Positions 15,304 to 24,284 of a stretch of DNA of 64,000 nucleotides are shown piece after piece. Every line of letters begins with the position of its first letter. Position 1 is the first letter of the stretch. The notes under the pieces are model-generated. The model saw only the letters and a program-made list of their open reading frames with translations. It did not search any database and was not told the origin of the DNA. The DNA comes from JANYCO01 sp035535995 (GTDB taxonomy: Bacteria; Bacteroidota; Bacteroidia; Cytophagales; Cytophagaceae): the NCBI GenBank assembly GCA_035535995.1, contig DATLOZ010000015.1:1-64000 (forward strand). Reading direction: 5' to 3'. The position numbers and the translations under genes are program-made.

Positions 15304-16842
15304 ATGACCAGAGAAGTAAGAGTGCGTTTTGCCCCTAGTCCTACCGGAGGGCTCCACATTGGCGGAGTTCGTACGGCTTTGTATAATTATTTATTTGCCA
15401 AAAAAATGGGCGGCAAAATGCTTCTGCGGATCGAAGACACCGATCAGACACGTTTTGTACCGGGAGCGGAAGAATATATTTTGCAAGCGCTGGATTGGGT
15501 AGGCATTAAGCTCGATGAAGGAATTCGCGAAGGCGGTCCTTGCGCGCCTTACCGCCAGTCGGAGCGCAAGCCTATGTACATGGAATACGCACAGCGCCTG
15601 GTAAAAGAAGGAAATGCTTATTATGCTTTCGACACTTCGGAAGAACTGGATGCCATGCGCAAAAGGCTGGAAGCCGCTAAAGTAACGGCTCCCGCTTACA
15701 ACTCTATTACACGCACACAAATGCAAAACTCGCTCACACTTCCGGAAGACGAAGTGAAGCGAAGACTCGAAGCCGGAGATCCTTACGTGATCCGCCTGAA
15801 AGTGCCGCGCAAAGACGAGATCCGCATCAACGACCTGGTAAGAGGTTGGGTGATGGTACATTCTTCTGCGATCGATGATAAAGTATTGATGAAATCCGAC
15901 GGCATGCCTACTTACCACCTTGCCAACGTGGTAGACGATCACCTGATGAACATCACGCATGTGATCCGTGGAGAAGAGTGGTTGCCTTCTGCTCCGCTGC
16001 ATGTATTGCTTTATAAATTCTTAGGATGGGAAGATACCATGCCGCAGTTTGCGCACTTGCCGCTGCTGCTGAAGCCTGATGGCAACGGCAAGCTCAGCAA
16101 GCGCGATGCCGATGTAGGCGGATTCCCGATCTTTCCCCTTGAGTGGACAGACGCTAAAGGAGAGAAAATGGCTGGCTTCCGCGAGCAAGGATATTTGCCG
16201 GAAGCAATGGTAAACTTCCTTGCTTTCCTTGGTTGGAACCCAGGTACGCAACAGGAATTATTTACAATGGACGAATTGATCCAGGCCTTTACCATTGAGC
16301 GAATTGGAAAGTCGGGAACCAAGTTTGATATCAACAAAGCAAAATGGTTTAACCAACAATACATGAAGCAAAAATCTGCCGCAGAAATGAGCAGATACTT
16401 GCAAGACGAACTTGTGGTTCAGAATATTTCAATAGATCCTTCTAAAGTAGAAAAGATCAGCGAACTACTGAGAGAGCGCGTAGTATTTGCCAAAGATCTT
16501 TGGACCGAAGGAAAATTCTTCTTCATCGCTCCTTCGGGTTATGACGAATCAGTAGTGAACTCTAAATGGACAGGAGAAGCGGTGAAAGTGATCACGGGGT
16601 TCAAAGAAGAGCTAAGCAAAAAAGATATAGTAAATGCAGAAGAGGCCAAACATATCCTGCACGACGTGCTGGAGAAAAACGGTGTAAAAATGGGCAAAGT
16701 GCTGCAGGCCCTGCGTCTGGCAGTAACAGGCGTAGGCGCTGGTCCCGACCTGATGCAGATCATTGAATTATTGGGCAAAGAAGAAACTGTAAAAAGAATT
16801 GAAGTGGCTTTGTCTACGCTGAATAGCAAAGTAGTAGCGTAA
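15304..16842 (+). CDS. gltX: Glutamyl-tRNA synthetase
   Basis: The 512-residue class I synthetase has the HIGH-type motif in PSPTGGLHIGGVRTALYN (residues 11-28) and the KMSKS-type motif as GKLSKRD (about 263-269). The catalytic and anticodon-binding parts are complete and the length is typical. It charges tRNA-Glu with glutamate. The ATG at 15304 directly precedes TREVRVRFAPSPTG, as in the family. Genes downstream on the same strand (16951, 17180, 17834) are close enough to be read through. Confidence 0.98.
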   Translation: MTREVRVRFAPSPTGGLHIGGVRTALYNYLFAKKMGGKMLLRIEDTDQTRFVPGAEEYILQALDWVGIKLDEGIREGGPCAPYRQSERKPMYMEYAQRLVKEGNAYYAFDTSEELDAMRKRLEAAKVTAPAYNSITRTQMQNSLTLPEDEVKRRLEAGDPYVIRLKVPRKDEIRINDLVRGWVMVHSSAIDDKVLMKSDGMPTYHLANVVDDHLMNITHVIRGEEWLPSAPLHVLLYKFLGWEDTMPQFAHLPLLLKPDGNGKLSKRDADVGGFPIFPLEWTDAKGEKMAGFREQGYLPEAMVNFLAFLGWNPGTQQELFTMDELIQAFTIERIGKSGTKFDINKAKWFNQQYMKQKSAAEMSRYLQDELVVQNISIDPSKVEKISELLRERVVFAKDLWTEGKFFFIAPSGYDESVVNSKWTGEAVKVITGFKEELSKKDIVNAEEAKHILHDVLEKNGVKMGKVLQALRLAVTGVGAGPDLMQIIELLGKEETVKRIEVALSTLNSKVVA

Positions 16843-16950
16843 ATCGGTATTGAGTTTTTAGTCTTGAATCTTGAGAATATAAAATTTTCTTATTGCTCAT
16901 GCAAAGAACTCAATACTAATTATTAACTTATTACTTTAAACATTGAAACA

Positions 16951-17169
16951 ATGGCAAAGAAAAAAGATACCAATAAGGCCAAAAAAGAAGATAAAAAACC
17001 GAAGGTAAATAAAGACCTGAATGGATTTGATATCGTGGTAAATAGTTTCGGTGAGATCAATTCTACTTACGACCTGGATAAGCTGAACGAGTTTCTGGAT
17101 AAAAACGTGGAAGATAAAAAACTGAAAAACAGAAATGATCTTCCCGGAAAAAAAGGGAAGAATTCCTAA
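16951..17169 (+). CDS. Small lysine-rich conserved hypothetical protein
   Basis: The 72-residue protein has a strongly basic N-terminus (AKKKDTNKAKKEDKKPK) followed by an acidic, more ordered part (LNGFDIVVNSFGEINSTYDLDKLNEFLDKNV) and a basic tail. Similar small proteins lie near gltX in other Bacteroidota as far as I recall, but no function is known. The ATG at 16951 has a plausible spacing. The stop at 17167 is 11 bases before the GTG start of the PAP2 gene. Confidence 0.75.
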   Translation: MAKKKDTNKAKKEDKKPKVNKDLNGFDIVVNSFGEINSTYDLDKLNEFLDKNVEDKKLKNRNDLPGKKGKNS

Positions 17170-17179
17170 TAGATTTTTT

Positions 17180-17830
17180 GTGCTGAAAATTATCCGTCAA
17201 AATCAAATTTACTTCACCTGTCTAGGCATGTATTTCCTGATTGCCGGGCTGCTGGTTTGGATGCAGGAAAAAGGAACAGCAGTACTTTTCTTCAATAGAA
17301 ATTATCACCCTTTTCTGGATTGGTTTTTTAAGATCGTTACCTACCTAGGCGATGGTTGGTTTGCCATTCCACTCATTTCTTTTCTACTTTTATTTCGCAA
17401 TATTTTTAAAGGAATTGTAATGCTCGCTTCGGTGCTGCTTTCTTTCCTGGTGGTACAGACTTTGAAAATAGTTGTATTCCCCAATATGCCTCGGCCTTCC
17501 AAATATTTTCCTGAAAGCATGAAATTGTATTATGTAGAAGGAGTGGAAATTCATACACAAAATAGTTTTCCTTCCGGCCACTCAGCGCAGGCTTTTGCAA
17601 TCTTTTTGCTCTTAGCTTTGTTTACCAAAAATAAGAACTGGAGCGTGTTCTATTTCCTGACTGCGCTGCTGGTGACTATTTCAAGGATGTACCTGGCACA
17701 GCATTTCTTGATCGATACTTATTTCGGTGCATTGATCGCTACGCTGGTGACGTTTTTTACTTATTATTATTTTACAAACCATACTACCCTCGCCCACAAA
17801 GAAAGATGGCAGCGTGGCTGGCTGGTGTAG
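17180..17830 (+). CDS. PAP2-superfamily membrane phosphatase
   Basis: The 216-residue protein has about six transmembrane helices. The three phosphatase signatures are present: K..V...NMPRPSKYF, SFPSGHSAQ and SRMYLAQHFLIDTYFGA, with His of SGH and of the last motif as the catalytic pair. Substrates of such bacterial enzymes include undecaprenyl-PP and phosphatidylglycerol-phosphate. The start is uncertain: a frame opens at 17135 inside the preceding gene, but GTG at 17180 avoids that overlap. It is followed 3 bases later by the saccharopine-dehydrogenase-like gene. Confidence 0.88.
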   Translation: MLKIIRQNQIYFTCLGMYFLIAGLLVWMQEKGTAVLFFNRNYHPFLDWFFKIVTYLGDGWFAIPLISFLLLFRNIFKGIVMLASVLLSFLVVQTLKIVVFPNMPRPSKYFPESMKLYYVEGVEIHTQNSFPSGHSAQAFAIFLLLALFTKNKNWSVFYFLTALLVTISRMYLAQHFLIDTYFGALIATLVTFFTYYYFTNHTTLAHKERWQRGWLV

Positions 17831-17833
17831 TAT

Positions 17834-19051
17834 ATGGCTGCAGCAACTAAAATAAAGATCGGAATTGTACGGGAATCAAAAATCCCGGTTGACTGGCGCG
17901 TACCGCTTCGTCCGGATCAGTGTAAGATCCTGCTTAGCGAGTATCCGCAGGTAGATCTCGTGGTGCAGCCCAGCGATACACGTTGTTTTACCAACGAAGA
18001 ATATAGATCGCTTGGCATCAAAATGAAGGAGGACCTGAGCGATTGTGATATTTTATTGGGCATAAAAGAAATTGCAGAGCACGTATTGATCCCTGAGAAA
18101 AAATATTTGTTCTTTTCTCATACCATCAAAAAACAGCCGCAAAATAAAAAACTGCTGCAAGCGATCCTGGAAAAAAAGATCGAAATGATCGACTACGAAT
18201 GTATCAAAGATGAACAGGGGCAGCGCTTGATCGCTTTCGGAAAATTTGCGGGAATTGTGGGAGCCTATAATTCTTTGCTATTGTACGGAAGAAAATACCA
18301 GCTTTACGATCTGAAGCCTGCATATAAATGCTACAATTATGAAGAGCTAAAATCTGAGCTTGATAAATTGCAAATTCCTCCAATCAAAATTGTGGTAACC
18401 GGCTCGGGGCGCGTGGGACACGGGATCTGTGAAGTGCTGGATTTTCTGAATATTCCAAAGGTGAGCGGGAAAGATTTTTTGAAAAATGATTCTAAATATG
18501 CTGTCTACACACAGCTGCTTTCCGAAGATTATCACGTGCAGAAGGAAGGAAAGCCTTTCGATAAAAACGAATTTCATCAGCATCCGGAAAATTTCCGTTC
18601 CGAATTTTTGCCTTACACAAAATCCGCCGATATTCTGATCGCCGGTGCATTTTGGCATCCGAAGGCGCCGGTGCTTTTTTCTATAAAAGACATGCGCGAG
18701 CCGGACTTCCGTCTCAAACTGATCGGCGATGTGACCTGTGATTTCAACGGCTCCATTCCTTGTACCATCAAGCCTTCCACGATCTACGATCCGGCTTATG
18801 ATTACAATCCTTTCACCGAAGAAATTCAAGCGCCTTTTTCCGATGAAAAAAATATCACCGTGATGGCCATTGAAAACCTGCCAGGAGAATTGCCGCGCGA
18901 CGCTTCCACTTATTTTGGCGATATGCTGATCAAAAACGTATTGCCCGAACTGCTCGGCGGCCATCTCTCCGAAATGATCGAACGCGCCACCATAGCGCGC
19001 GAAGGCAGGCTGACAGCGCCTTACCAGTACCTGGAAGATTACGTGAGGTAA
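17834..19051 (+). CDS. Saccharopine dehydrogenase-like (AlaDH/PNT N-terminal) oxidoreductase
   Basis: The 405-residue protein begins IKIGIVRESKIPVDWRVPL, the substrate-binding half of the alanine dehydrogenase/transhydrogenase family, and has the NAD-binding loop VVTGSGRVGHG near residue 190. The late block LIGDVTCDFNGSIPCT is typical of saccharopine dehydrogenase (NAD, lysine-forming) homologues. Whether it acts on saccharopine is uncertain; many Bacteroidota proteins of this type are annotated only as NAD(P)-dependent oxidoreductases. It follows the PAP2 stop by 3 bases and its 3' end overlaps the convergent FecR-like ORF by 13 bases. Confidence 0.85.
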   Translation: MAAATKIKIGIVRESKIPVDWRVPLRPDQCKILLSEYPQVDLVVQPSDTRCFTNEEYRSLGIKMKEDLSDCDILLGIKEIAEHVLIPEKKYLFFSHTIKKQPQNKKLLQAILEKKIEMIDYECIKDEQGQRLIAFGKFAGIVGAYNSLLLYGRKYQLYDLKPAYKCYNYEELKSELDKLQIPPIKIVVTGSGRVGHGICEVLDFLNIPKVSGKDFLKNDSKYAVYTQLLSEDYHVQKEGKPFDKNEFHQHPENFRSEFLPYTKSADILIAGAFWHPKAPVLFSIKDMREPDFRLKLIGDVTCDFNGSIPCTIKPSTIYDPAYDYNPFTEEIQAPFSDEKNITVMAIENLPGELPRDASTYFGDMLIKNVLPELLGGHLSEMIERATIAREGRLTAPYQYLEDYVR

Positions 19052-19239
19052 TCGGAACCCTGGTTTGCAGGCTGAAAAGATTTTTTAAGTCCCAGGTAAA
19101 GATGAAATAAAGGGCTGCTAAGAATACGATAACCTTTCATTTGCCGGATCCACTGTTGCAGGTTGGTTCTTTCCGTTTCAGATATTTCTCCGCTAAGCTC
19201 CTTGGCAATCAGCGCGAGGTATAGTTCTTCGTCGATCAT
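19039..19239 (-). CDS. Short FecR-like N-terminal domain protein
   Basis: The 66-residue product reads EELYLALIAKELSGEISETERTNL and QQWI, matching the N-terminal helical domain of FecR-type anti-sigma factors that binds an ECF sigma factor. The transmembrane and periplasmic parts are absent; the tail (LFHLYLGLKKSFQPANQG) is unrelated. No sigma factor or TonB receptor is nearby. It may be a remnant or a free-standing anti-sigma domain. It overlaps the end of the convergent gene by 13 bases. Confidence 0.55.
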   Translation of the reverse strand: MIDEELYLALIAKELSGEISETERTNLQQWIRQMKGYRILSSPLFHLYLGLKKSFQPANQGSDYLT

Positions 19240-19330
19240 AATTTTTTGCTTATACTTCTAAGACAACGAAAATACTTGTTACCCCTATGCGAATCAGAAG
19301 ATCAGAATCAGAAAGTTTGCAAAAAAAAAT

Positions 19331-19693
19331 CTAACGGATCAAGGTTATGACCAATGCTACAATTGCCGGCAATGCCTGTATAAAAAAGATCGAACGCTGC
19401 GCCGTAAGCGCGCCATAGATGCCAGCTACCGCTACACAGGAAAGAAAAAACACCGCTACATTTTGCGACCATTCCATATTGCAGATGCAGAGCGACCAGA
19501 TCAATCCTGCGGCGAGGAAGCCATTGTAGAGGCCTTGATTGGCCGCAAGCGCTTTTGTTTTTTCAAACATATCTTCCGGCAACGATTTAAAAGTTTTTTT
19601 GCCACGTGTAGTCCAGGCAAACATTTCCAGCCAAAGGATATAGAGATGCTCAAGGGCTACGAAGGCTATCAGAAGTTGGGATAGAAGGAGCAT
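19331..19693 (-). CDS. DUF1304 membrane protein
   Basis: The 120-residue protein has four transmembrane segments and matches the DUF1304 family: ALEHLYILWLEMFAW near the N-terminus, KALAANQGLYNGFLAAGL in the second helix and a VAGIYGALT motif later. These are small inner-membrane proteins of unknown function, full length here. The ATG at 19693 is followed directly by LLLSQLL. It is a single gene with AT-rich repeats on both sides. Confidence 0.88.
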   Translation of the reverse strand: MLLLSQLLIAFVALEHLYILWLEMFAWTTRGKKTFKSLPEDMFEKTKALAANQGLYNGFLAAGLIWSLCICNMEWSQNVAVFFLSCVAVAGIYGALTAQRSIFFIQALPAIVALVITLIR

Positions 19694-19868
19694 GGAGTTT
19701 CAAATTTTAAATTATGAATTTTAAATTTAATAAATAATCCTCACAATAGTGTTCCCTGCGCGCCCCTTATGCTTAACCCCACAATTGAAGTGTAAAAAGC
19801 TGAACAACTGTCGTCATTTCATTCAAAATTTAAAATTTAAAATTCAAAATTCCCCGTACCTTTGTCCT

Positions 19869-20714
19869 ATGATCGAAATAGGCAAATTTAATAAACTCAA
19901 AGCCATCCGCCTTACTCCTCCAGGCATGTACCTGGCCGAAGAAGGACATGAAGATGAAGTAGTATTGCTTCCCAATAAATATATTCTTCCGGATTTGAAA
20001 GTAGACGAGGAGATCAAGGTATTCATTTACCGGGATTCAGAAGACAGGATCATTGCTACTACTTTGCAGCCAAAGATCACACTGCATGAGATCGCCAGCC
20101 TGGAAGTGAAAGAAGTAAACGACCTGGGAGCCTTCCTGGATTGGGGATTGGAGAAAGATCTGATGGTGCCCTATCGAGAGCAGAAAAGTAAAATGCGCCC
20201 GGGGTATAAATATCTTGTATACCTTTACCTGGATGCAGATACCAACCGCCTCGCCGCTACCAGCAAGATCGACCGCTTTCTGCAAACAGATGAGCTCACG
20301 GTTCAGATCGGTGATGAAGTGGATTTGCTGATTGGTGAAACAACAGACCTGGGCGTAAATGTGATCGTCAATAAAATTCACAAAGGATTAATTTACCGCA
20401 ACGAAATTTTTAAAAAAATAATGCCCGGTGATCAGACGATTGGTTATGTGAAAGATATCCGGGACGATGGCAAGATCGATATCAGCCTTCAGCGACAAGG
20501 CTTCCAGAACATCGAGCCTTCGGCGCAAATTATTTTGGATAAACTGAAAGCTAATAAAGGATTCCTAAAACTTAACGATAGCAGCGAACCTGACGATATT
20601 ATGCATAAGTTGCAGATGAGTAAAAAGTCGTTCAAGAAAGCAATCGGACTGTTATTCAAACAACGGTTGATCTCGATTGAAGAGGATGGGATTCATCTTT
20701 TGAAGGGTGAGTAA
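19869..20714 (+). CDS. CvfB-like S1 RNA-binding protein
   Basis: The 281-residue protein matches the CvfB/YitL family: an N-terminal S1-like domain (MIEIGKFNKLKAIRL, then GMYL..EG), further S1 domains around residues 68-130 (VNDLGAFLDWGLEKDLMVP) and 145-210 (GVNVIVNKIHKGLIY), and a C-terminal winged helix (about 225-281, MSKKSFKKAIGLLFKQ). The family binds RNA and modulates virulence or translation in some Firmicutes; its role in Bacteroidota is not known. The ATG at 19869 is chosen; upstream in-frame sequence is repeat. Confidence 0.9.
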   Translation: MIEIGKFNKLKAIRLTPPGMYLAEEGHEDEVVLLPNKYILPDLKVDEEIKVFIYRDSEDRIIATTLQPKITLHEIASLEVKEVNDLGAFLDWGLEKDLMVPYREQKSKMRPGYKYLVYLYLDADTNRLAATSKIDRFLQTDELTVQIGDEVDLLIGETTDLGVNVIVNKIHKGLIYRNEIFKKIMPGDQTIGYVKDIRDDGKIDISLQRQGFQNIEPSAQIILDKLKANKGFLKLNDSSEPDDIMHKLQMSKKSFKKAIGLLFKQRLISIEEDGIHLLKGE

Positions 20715-20794
20715 AATTTGCCATAATTGATTGGTCTGAAAATAACCACGGTGAAGTGAGGTGTTGACAAACAACCGGAAGAAAGATGAAAACT

Positions 20795-20950
20795 ACCGTC
20801 ATTGCGAGGAAATGTTGCGAAGCAACGTTGACGAAGCAATCTGTTTGCTACGAAGCCTTGTTAATTTTAAGAAGGTGGTATAAATAAACGGACTCGGGTT
20901 GCATAGCAGACGGATTGCTTCGTCGCGTGTCACACTCCTGGCAATGACGC
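20795..20950. repeat. Dispersed inverted repeat (cgtcattgcgagg family), copy 2
   Basis: The left arm reads cgtcattgcgagg and the inner arms gacgaagcaatctg and cggattgcttcgtc; the right outer arm (ctggcaatgacgc) has drifted. It sits between the convergent cvfB-like and DEAD-box genes. Confidence 0.85.
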
Positions 20951-20959
20951 TTCGGCTTT

Positions 20960-22270
20960 TTACTGCCCGTTCTTCTTTTTATTATTTTTATTAAACCAAC
21001 GTTTTTTAGGCTTCTTCTCTTGTGAACCTGTATTAGGAGAATTGTTTTGTTTTTGGGATACGTTGTTTTTCGGTGCGCTAGTTTTTGGCCTTGGGTTGCG
21101 TGCCGGCTTCGGTGCCGGCGGTGGAATTTTACCTGTATATTCAAATGGATTATTTTCTGCCATCGGAATTTTCTTCCCGATCAATTTTTGAATATCTGCC
21201 AGGAAAGGTTTTTCTTCCGCATCGCAAAAAGAGAAAGCGATCCCTTTGGCTCCGGCACGTCCGGTGCGGCCTATGCGGTGTACGTAGGTTTCAGGCACAT
21301 TCGGCATTTCATAATTGACCACATGCGAAAGATTGTCTACATCAATACCTCTTGCGGCAATATCGGTAGCAATGAGTACGCGGGTACGGCCGGTTTTGAA
21401 ATTATTCAATGCATTTTGCCGGGCGTTCTGCGATTTATTTCCATGGATCGCTTCTGCCTTGATATTTTCTTTCATCAACTCACGTACCACACGATCGGCG
21501 CCGTGCTTGGTGCGTGTGAAGACTAAAACGCTTTTGATGGAATTGTCTTTCAGCAGATGAACAAGCAACGCGCGTTTATTATTTTTATCAACCATATAAA
21601 TCATTTGGTTGATCGTATCAGCAGTAGAGGAGACAGGTGTAACTTCTACTTTTGTAGGATTGGATAAGATCGAGTCGGCCAGCTTAACAATAGTGGGAGG
21701 CATGGTGGCAGAGAAGAAAAGCGATTGTCGTTTGGCCGGAAGTTTGGTGATCACTTTTTTTACATCGTGCACAAAACCCATGTCCAACATACGATCTGCT
21801 TCGTCGAGTACAAAAATACGAAGGTGTGAAAGATCGACAAATCCCTGACCCATCAGATCAAGCAATCTTCCTGGTGTAGCGATGAGAATATCAACACCAT
21901 TACGGAGCATATCAGTCTGAGCTTTTTGCGAAACTCCGCCGAAAACTACCGCAGAGCGAAGGCTGAGAAATTTTCCATAGGCATGAAAACTATCGGAGAT
22001 CTGGATAGCAAGTTCGCGCGTAGGGGTAAGTACAAGCGTTTTAATACTGCGTTTTCCTTCTTTGTGTTTTTTTTCGGTTTCCAGAAGTTGAAGGATCGGA
22101 ATGGCGAAGGCTGCTGTTTTACCTGTGCCGGTTTGAGCGCAACCTAGCAGGTCTTTTTGTTTTAAGACAACAGGAATAGCTTTTTCTTGAATAGGAGTAG
22201 GTTTCTCGTAGCCTTCCGCTTTAAGCGCTTTTAAAATCGGCTCGATCAGCTCTAAATGGTCGAATGTCAT
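20960..22270 (-). CDS. DEAD-box ATP-dependent RNA helicase (RhlE-like)
   Basis: The 436-residue protein has all helicase motifs: PTPIQEKAIP (Q), AQTGTGKTAAF (I), PTRELAIQI (Ia), DEADRMLDMGF (II), SAT (III), ATDIAARGIDV (V) and HRIGRTGRAG (VI). The last 60 or so residues are a low-complexity basic tail (KPARNPRPK, KKPKKRWFNKNNKKK) typical of RhlE-type proteins, which helps RNA binding. Likely roles are ribosome assembly or mRNA decay. The ATG at 22270 is well placed. The divergent region upstream carries a hairpin repeat. Confidence 0.95.
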   Translation of the reverse strand: MTFDHLELIEPILKALKAEGYEKPTPIQEKAIPVVLKQKDLLGCAQTGTGKTAAFAIPILQLLETEKKHKEGKRSIKTLVLTPTRELAIQISDSFHAYGKFLSLRSAVVFGGVSQKAQTDMLRNGVDILIATPGRLLDLMGQGFVDLSHLRIFVLDEADRMLDMGFVHDVKKVITKLPAKRQSLFFSATMPPTIVKLADSILSNPTKVEVTPVSSTADTINQMIYMVDKNNKRALLVHLLKDNSIKSVLVFTRTKHGADRVVRELMKENIKAEAIHGNKSQNARQNALNNFKTGRTRVLIATDIAARGIDVDNLSHVVNYEMPNVPETYVHRIGRTGRAGAKGIAFSFCDAEEKPFLADIQKLIGKKIPMAENNPFEYTGKIPPPAPKPARNPRPKTSAPKNNVSQKQNNSPNTGSQEKKPKKRWFNKNNKKKNGQ

Positions 22271-22374
22271 GTTTCTATTTCCGACCAGATGTAAAGAGGT
22301 TGTATCGGTAGGAAAGGTAAAGATACGGTTTTTTTGGCGAATTGTCAGAACTAATGATTTAGGCTAATCTCAAT

Positions 22375-22431
22375 ACTGTTGCTGTTGCTCTTGCTGACAC
22401 GATGCAGGACAGCAAGAGCAACAGCAACAGT
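22375..22431. repeat. Perfect 22-bp inverted repeat, second copy
   Basis: It has the same arms as 10549-10605, separated by 13 bases of different sequence. It lies in a divergent intergenic region (between the DEAD-box and channel-like genes), which argues against a simple terminator role. Confidence 0.88.
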
Positions 22432-22477
22432 AGCCAGAATTTATCAGAGGAGTTAATTATATTGCACAAAAAAAACC

Positions 22478-22840
22478 GTGAAGCAACACAAATCTCCCCT
22501 GGTCTTCGAGCACAAAAGTCAGCCACTTGCGGGCAAGGCTGTTTTTTATAAACGAATGCTAAGCTCGTTTTTAGTCTCTTTTATTTTTATTCTTTTTTCG
22601 CTTTTGCTGGGAATGCTGGGTTATTACTACATCGCACATCTCCACTGGGTCGATGCGCTGCTTAATGCCAGCATGATCCTTACCGGTATGGGACCTGTGG
22701 ATCCCATGCCAGACGATGCTTCCAAGATTTTTGCTTCTGCTTATTCCATTTATAGCGGGGTTGCTTTTCTCTCCTCCATAGCAGTGTTTCTTTCGCCTGC
22801 TTTGCATCGTTTGATGCACAGACTTCACATGGAAAAATAA
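22478..22840 (+). CDS. Two-helix channel-like membrane protein
   Basis: The 120-residue protein has two transmembrane helices (about 26-50 and 88-110) around a re-entrant-looking loop, WVDALLNASMILTGMGPVDPM. The layout is that of a two-TM ion channel, with TGMGP where a potassium filter would have TVGYG. Similar proteins are called potassium-channel-family in databases as far as I recall, but conductance is not established. The start is a GTG at 22478; no in-frame ATG lies upstream. It is transcribed divergently from the helicase. Confidence 0.7.
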   Translation: MKQHKSPLVFEHKSQPLAGKAVFYKRMLSSFLVSFIFILFSLLLGMLGYYYIAHLHWVDALLNASMILTGMGPVDPMPDDASKIFASAYSIYSGVAFLSSIAVFLSPALHRLMHRLHMEK

Positions 22841-22932
22841 ATTGTAGCCGGTTTATACGTTATATTTTCGGGAAATACTTTTATCTTGCGCCGCGAAGGG
22901 TTGTTTATTTCTAAAACCTCTAAAACAATTCC

Positions 22933-23760
22933 ATGAAAACCTCATTATTGGCTTTGTTTTCCTGTATTCTTTTATTGAATACGGAAGTACAAGCGCAAGA
23001 CAACAACACACAAGCCATCAAAAGCAAAAAAGTTCACGGTACATTCTACGTTACTTGGGGCTATCACCGCGATCAGTATACGCGAAGTAACATCCATTTT
23101 GAAGATCACCAGACCGGTGATTACGACTTTACGCTGTATCATGCCAAAGCTTCCGACAGGATTGACCTCTACAAAGATTTCATTCACGAGCCGATCACGA
23201 TTCCGCAGTATGTATTTTATGGCGGATATTTCTTTGGCAACAAAGGTGACTGGGGAATAGAATTTGGCTGGGATCACCTGAAATATATTGTAAACGACAA
23301 CCAGGTGATGCATATGAAAGGCGAGATCAACGGTCAGCAGTTCAACCAGGATACGCTGGTAACGCCAAACTTCCTGCACTACGAGCATACCAACGGCAAT
23401 AATTATCTAATGGTAAACGCGGTGAAAAAATTTACATTTTTCCGCTCTCCTAAAGAAGTACATCGCTTAAGCGCTTTGGCTAAATTGGGCGGAGGAGTAA
23501 CCGTTCCTAAAACCTATTCAGTGATCATGGGTCATGAGAATGATGGCCCATTCCGGCCTTCAGGATTTGTAATGGGTGCTTCTGCTTCCTTACGTTACGA
23601 TTTGTTCCGCCATTTCTTTATCGAACATTCCGTAAAAGGTTGTTTGGTAGATTACACCTGGGTAAAACTATGGGGAGACGGGAGAGCGCACCAGACCTTT
23701 GCTTCTGTGCAATATGTATTCTCGTTTGGATATTATATTCCAATGAGTAAGAAATTTTAG
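22933..23760 (+). CDS. Outer-membrane beta-barrel protein, unknown function
   Basis: The 275-residue precursor has a signal peptide (KTSLLALFSCILLLNTEVQAQ). The mature part is rich in aromatic-ended amphipathic strands (VHGTFYVTWGYHRDQY, FVMGASASLRYDLFRHFFIE) and ends in a terminal Phe (SKKF), as outer-membrane barrels do. I do not recognise a closer family; an acyloxyacyl-hydrolase or porin-like barrel would be possible. It stands alone, followed by an AT-rich hairpin and a convergent gene. Confidence 0.75.
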   Translation: MKTSLLALFSCILLLNTEVQAQDNNTQAIKSKKVHGTFYVTWGYHRDQYTRSNIHFEDHQTGDYDFTLYHAKASDRIDLYKDFIHEPITIPQYVFYGGYFFGNKGDWGIEFGWDHLKYIVNDNQVMHMKGEINGQQFNQDTLVTPNFLHYEHTNGNNYLMVNAVKKFTFFRSPKEVHRLSALAKLGGGVTVPKTYSVIMGHENDGPFRPSGFVMGASASLRYDLFRHFFIEHSVKGCLVDYTWVKLWGDGRAHQTFASVQYVFSFGYYIPMSKKF

Positions 23761-23761
23761 A

Positions 23762-23836
23762 AGTTATGAATGTTGAATTATGAGTTATGAATGATTATAA
23801 TTTCAATTCATAACTCATAATTCAACATTCATAATT
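23762..23836. repeat. AT-rich inverted repeat between convergent genes
   Basis: agttatgaatgttgaattat and its reverse complement ataattcaacattcataa, with further matching sequence, form arms of about 31 bases. It belongs to the attcataactcataa family and may serve as a shared terminator. Confidence 0.8.
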
Positions 23837-24284
23837 ATTCAGGCAGGGTTCCTGTGATCAATACTGGCAGCCGATCATTTGGAAGGGCAGTTACCTGGTA
23901 AGGTTTTATTTTATTTTTGCAGCTGCCATGGTTATAAGGCGCAAGAATTACTTCATAGTAATGTTTGTATTTGCGCACTTCCTGGATCACTTCTACGGCC
24001 TCTGTGCAGCCTGTTTGTTCGGCATACTGGATATGCACGAAACGATTGTTTTCAAAGTCAAATTGAGCCAGATCAGTGGCGGTCATTTCCGAGAAAGCTT
24101 CTTTTAATTGCTTAGGCTCCGTATATAAAAAAGTGCCAATGCTTGATTTGGTAGGATGGAATTTTTGTGCGAAATCAATCTTCTGCAGAGGAATTACTTG
24201 ATACTCTACTTCATCGGGAAGAAATGTAAACCCAACGCAAATAAACATAAGCAGGCATAGGCCTGTGGTAAATATTATTTTCAT
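23835..24284 (-). CDS. Secreted hypothetical protein, PrcB-like C-terminus
   Basis: The 149-residue precursor has a signal peptide (KIIFTTGLCLLMFICVGFTF). The C-terminal half (FDFENNRFVHIQYAEQTGCTEAVEVIQEV, APYNHGSCKNKIKPYQVTAL) has the alternating strand pattern of PrcB C-terminal-like domains, including the typical '..PYQV' end. Two Cys (GC and SC) may form a disulfide. This assignment is tentative. The ATG at 24284 begins a clear signal sequence. It is convergent with the barrel gene. Confidence 0.6.
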   Translation of the reverse strand: MKIIFTTGLCLLMFICVGFTFLPDEVEYQVIPLQKIDFAQKFHPTKSSIGTFLYTEPKQLKEAFSEMTATDLAQFDFENNRFVHIQYAEQTGCTEAVEVIQEVRKYKHYYEVILAPYNHGSCKNKIKPYQVTALPNDRLPVLITGTLPE

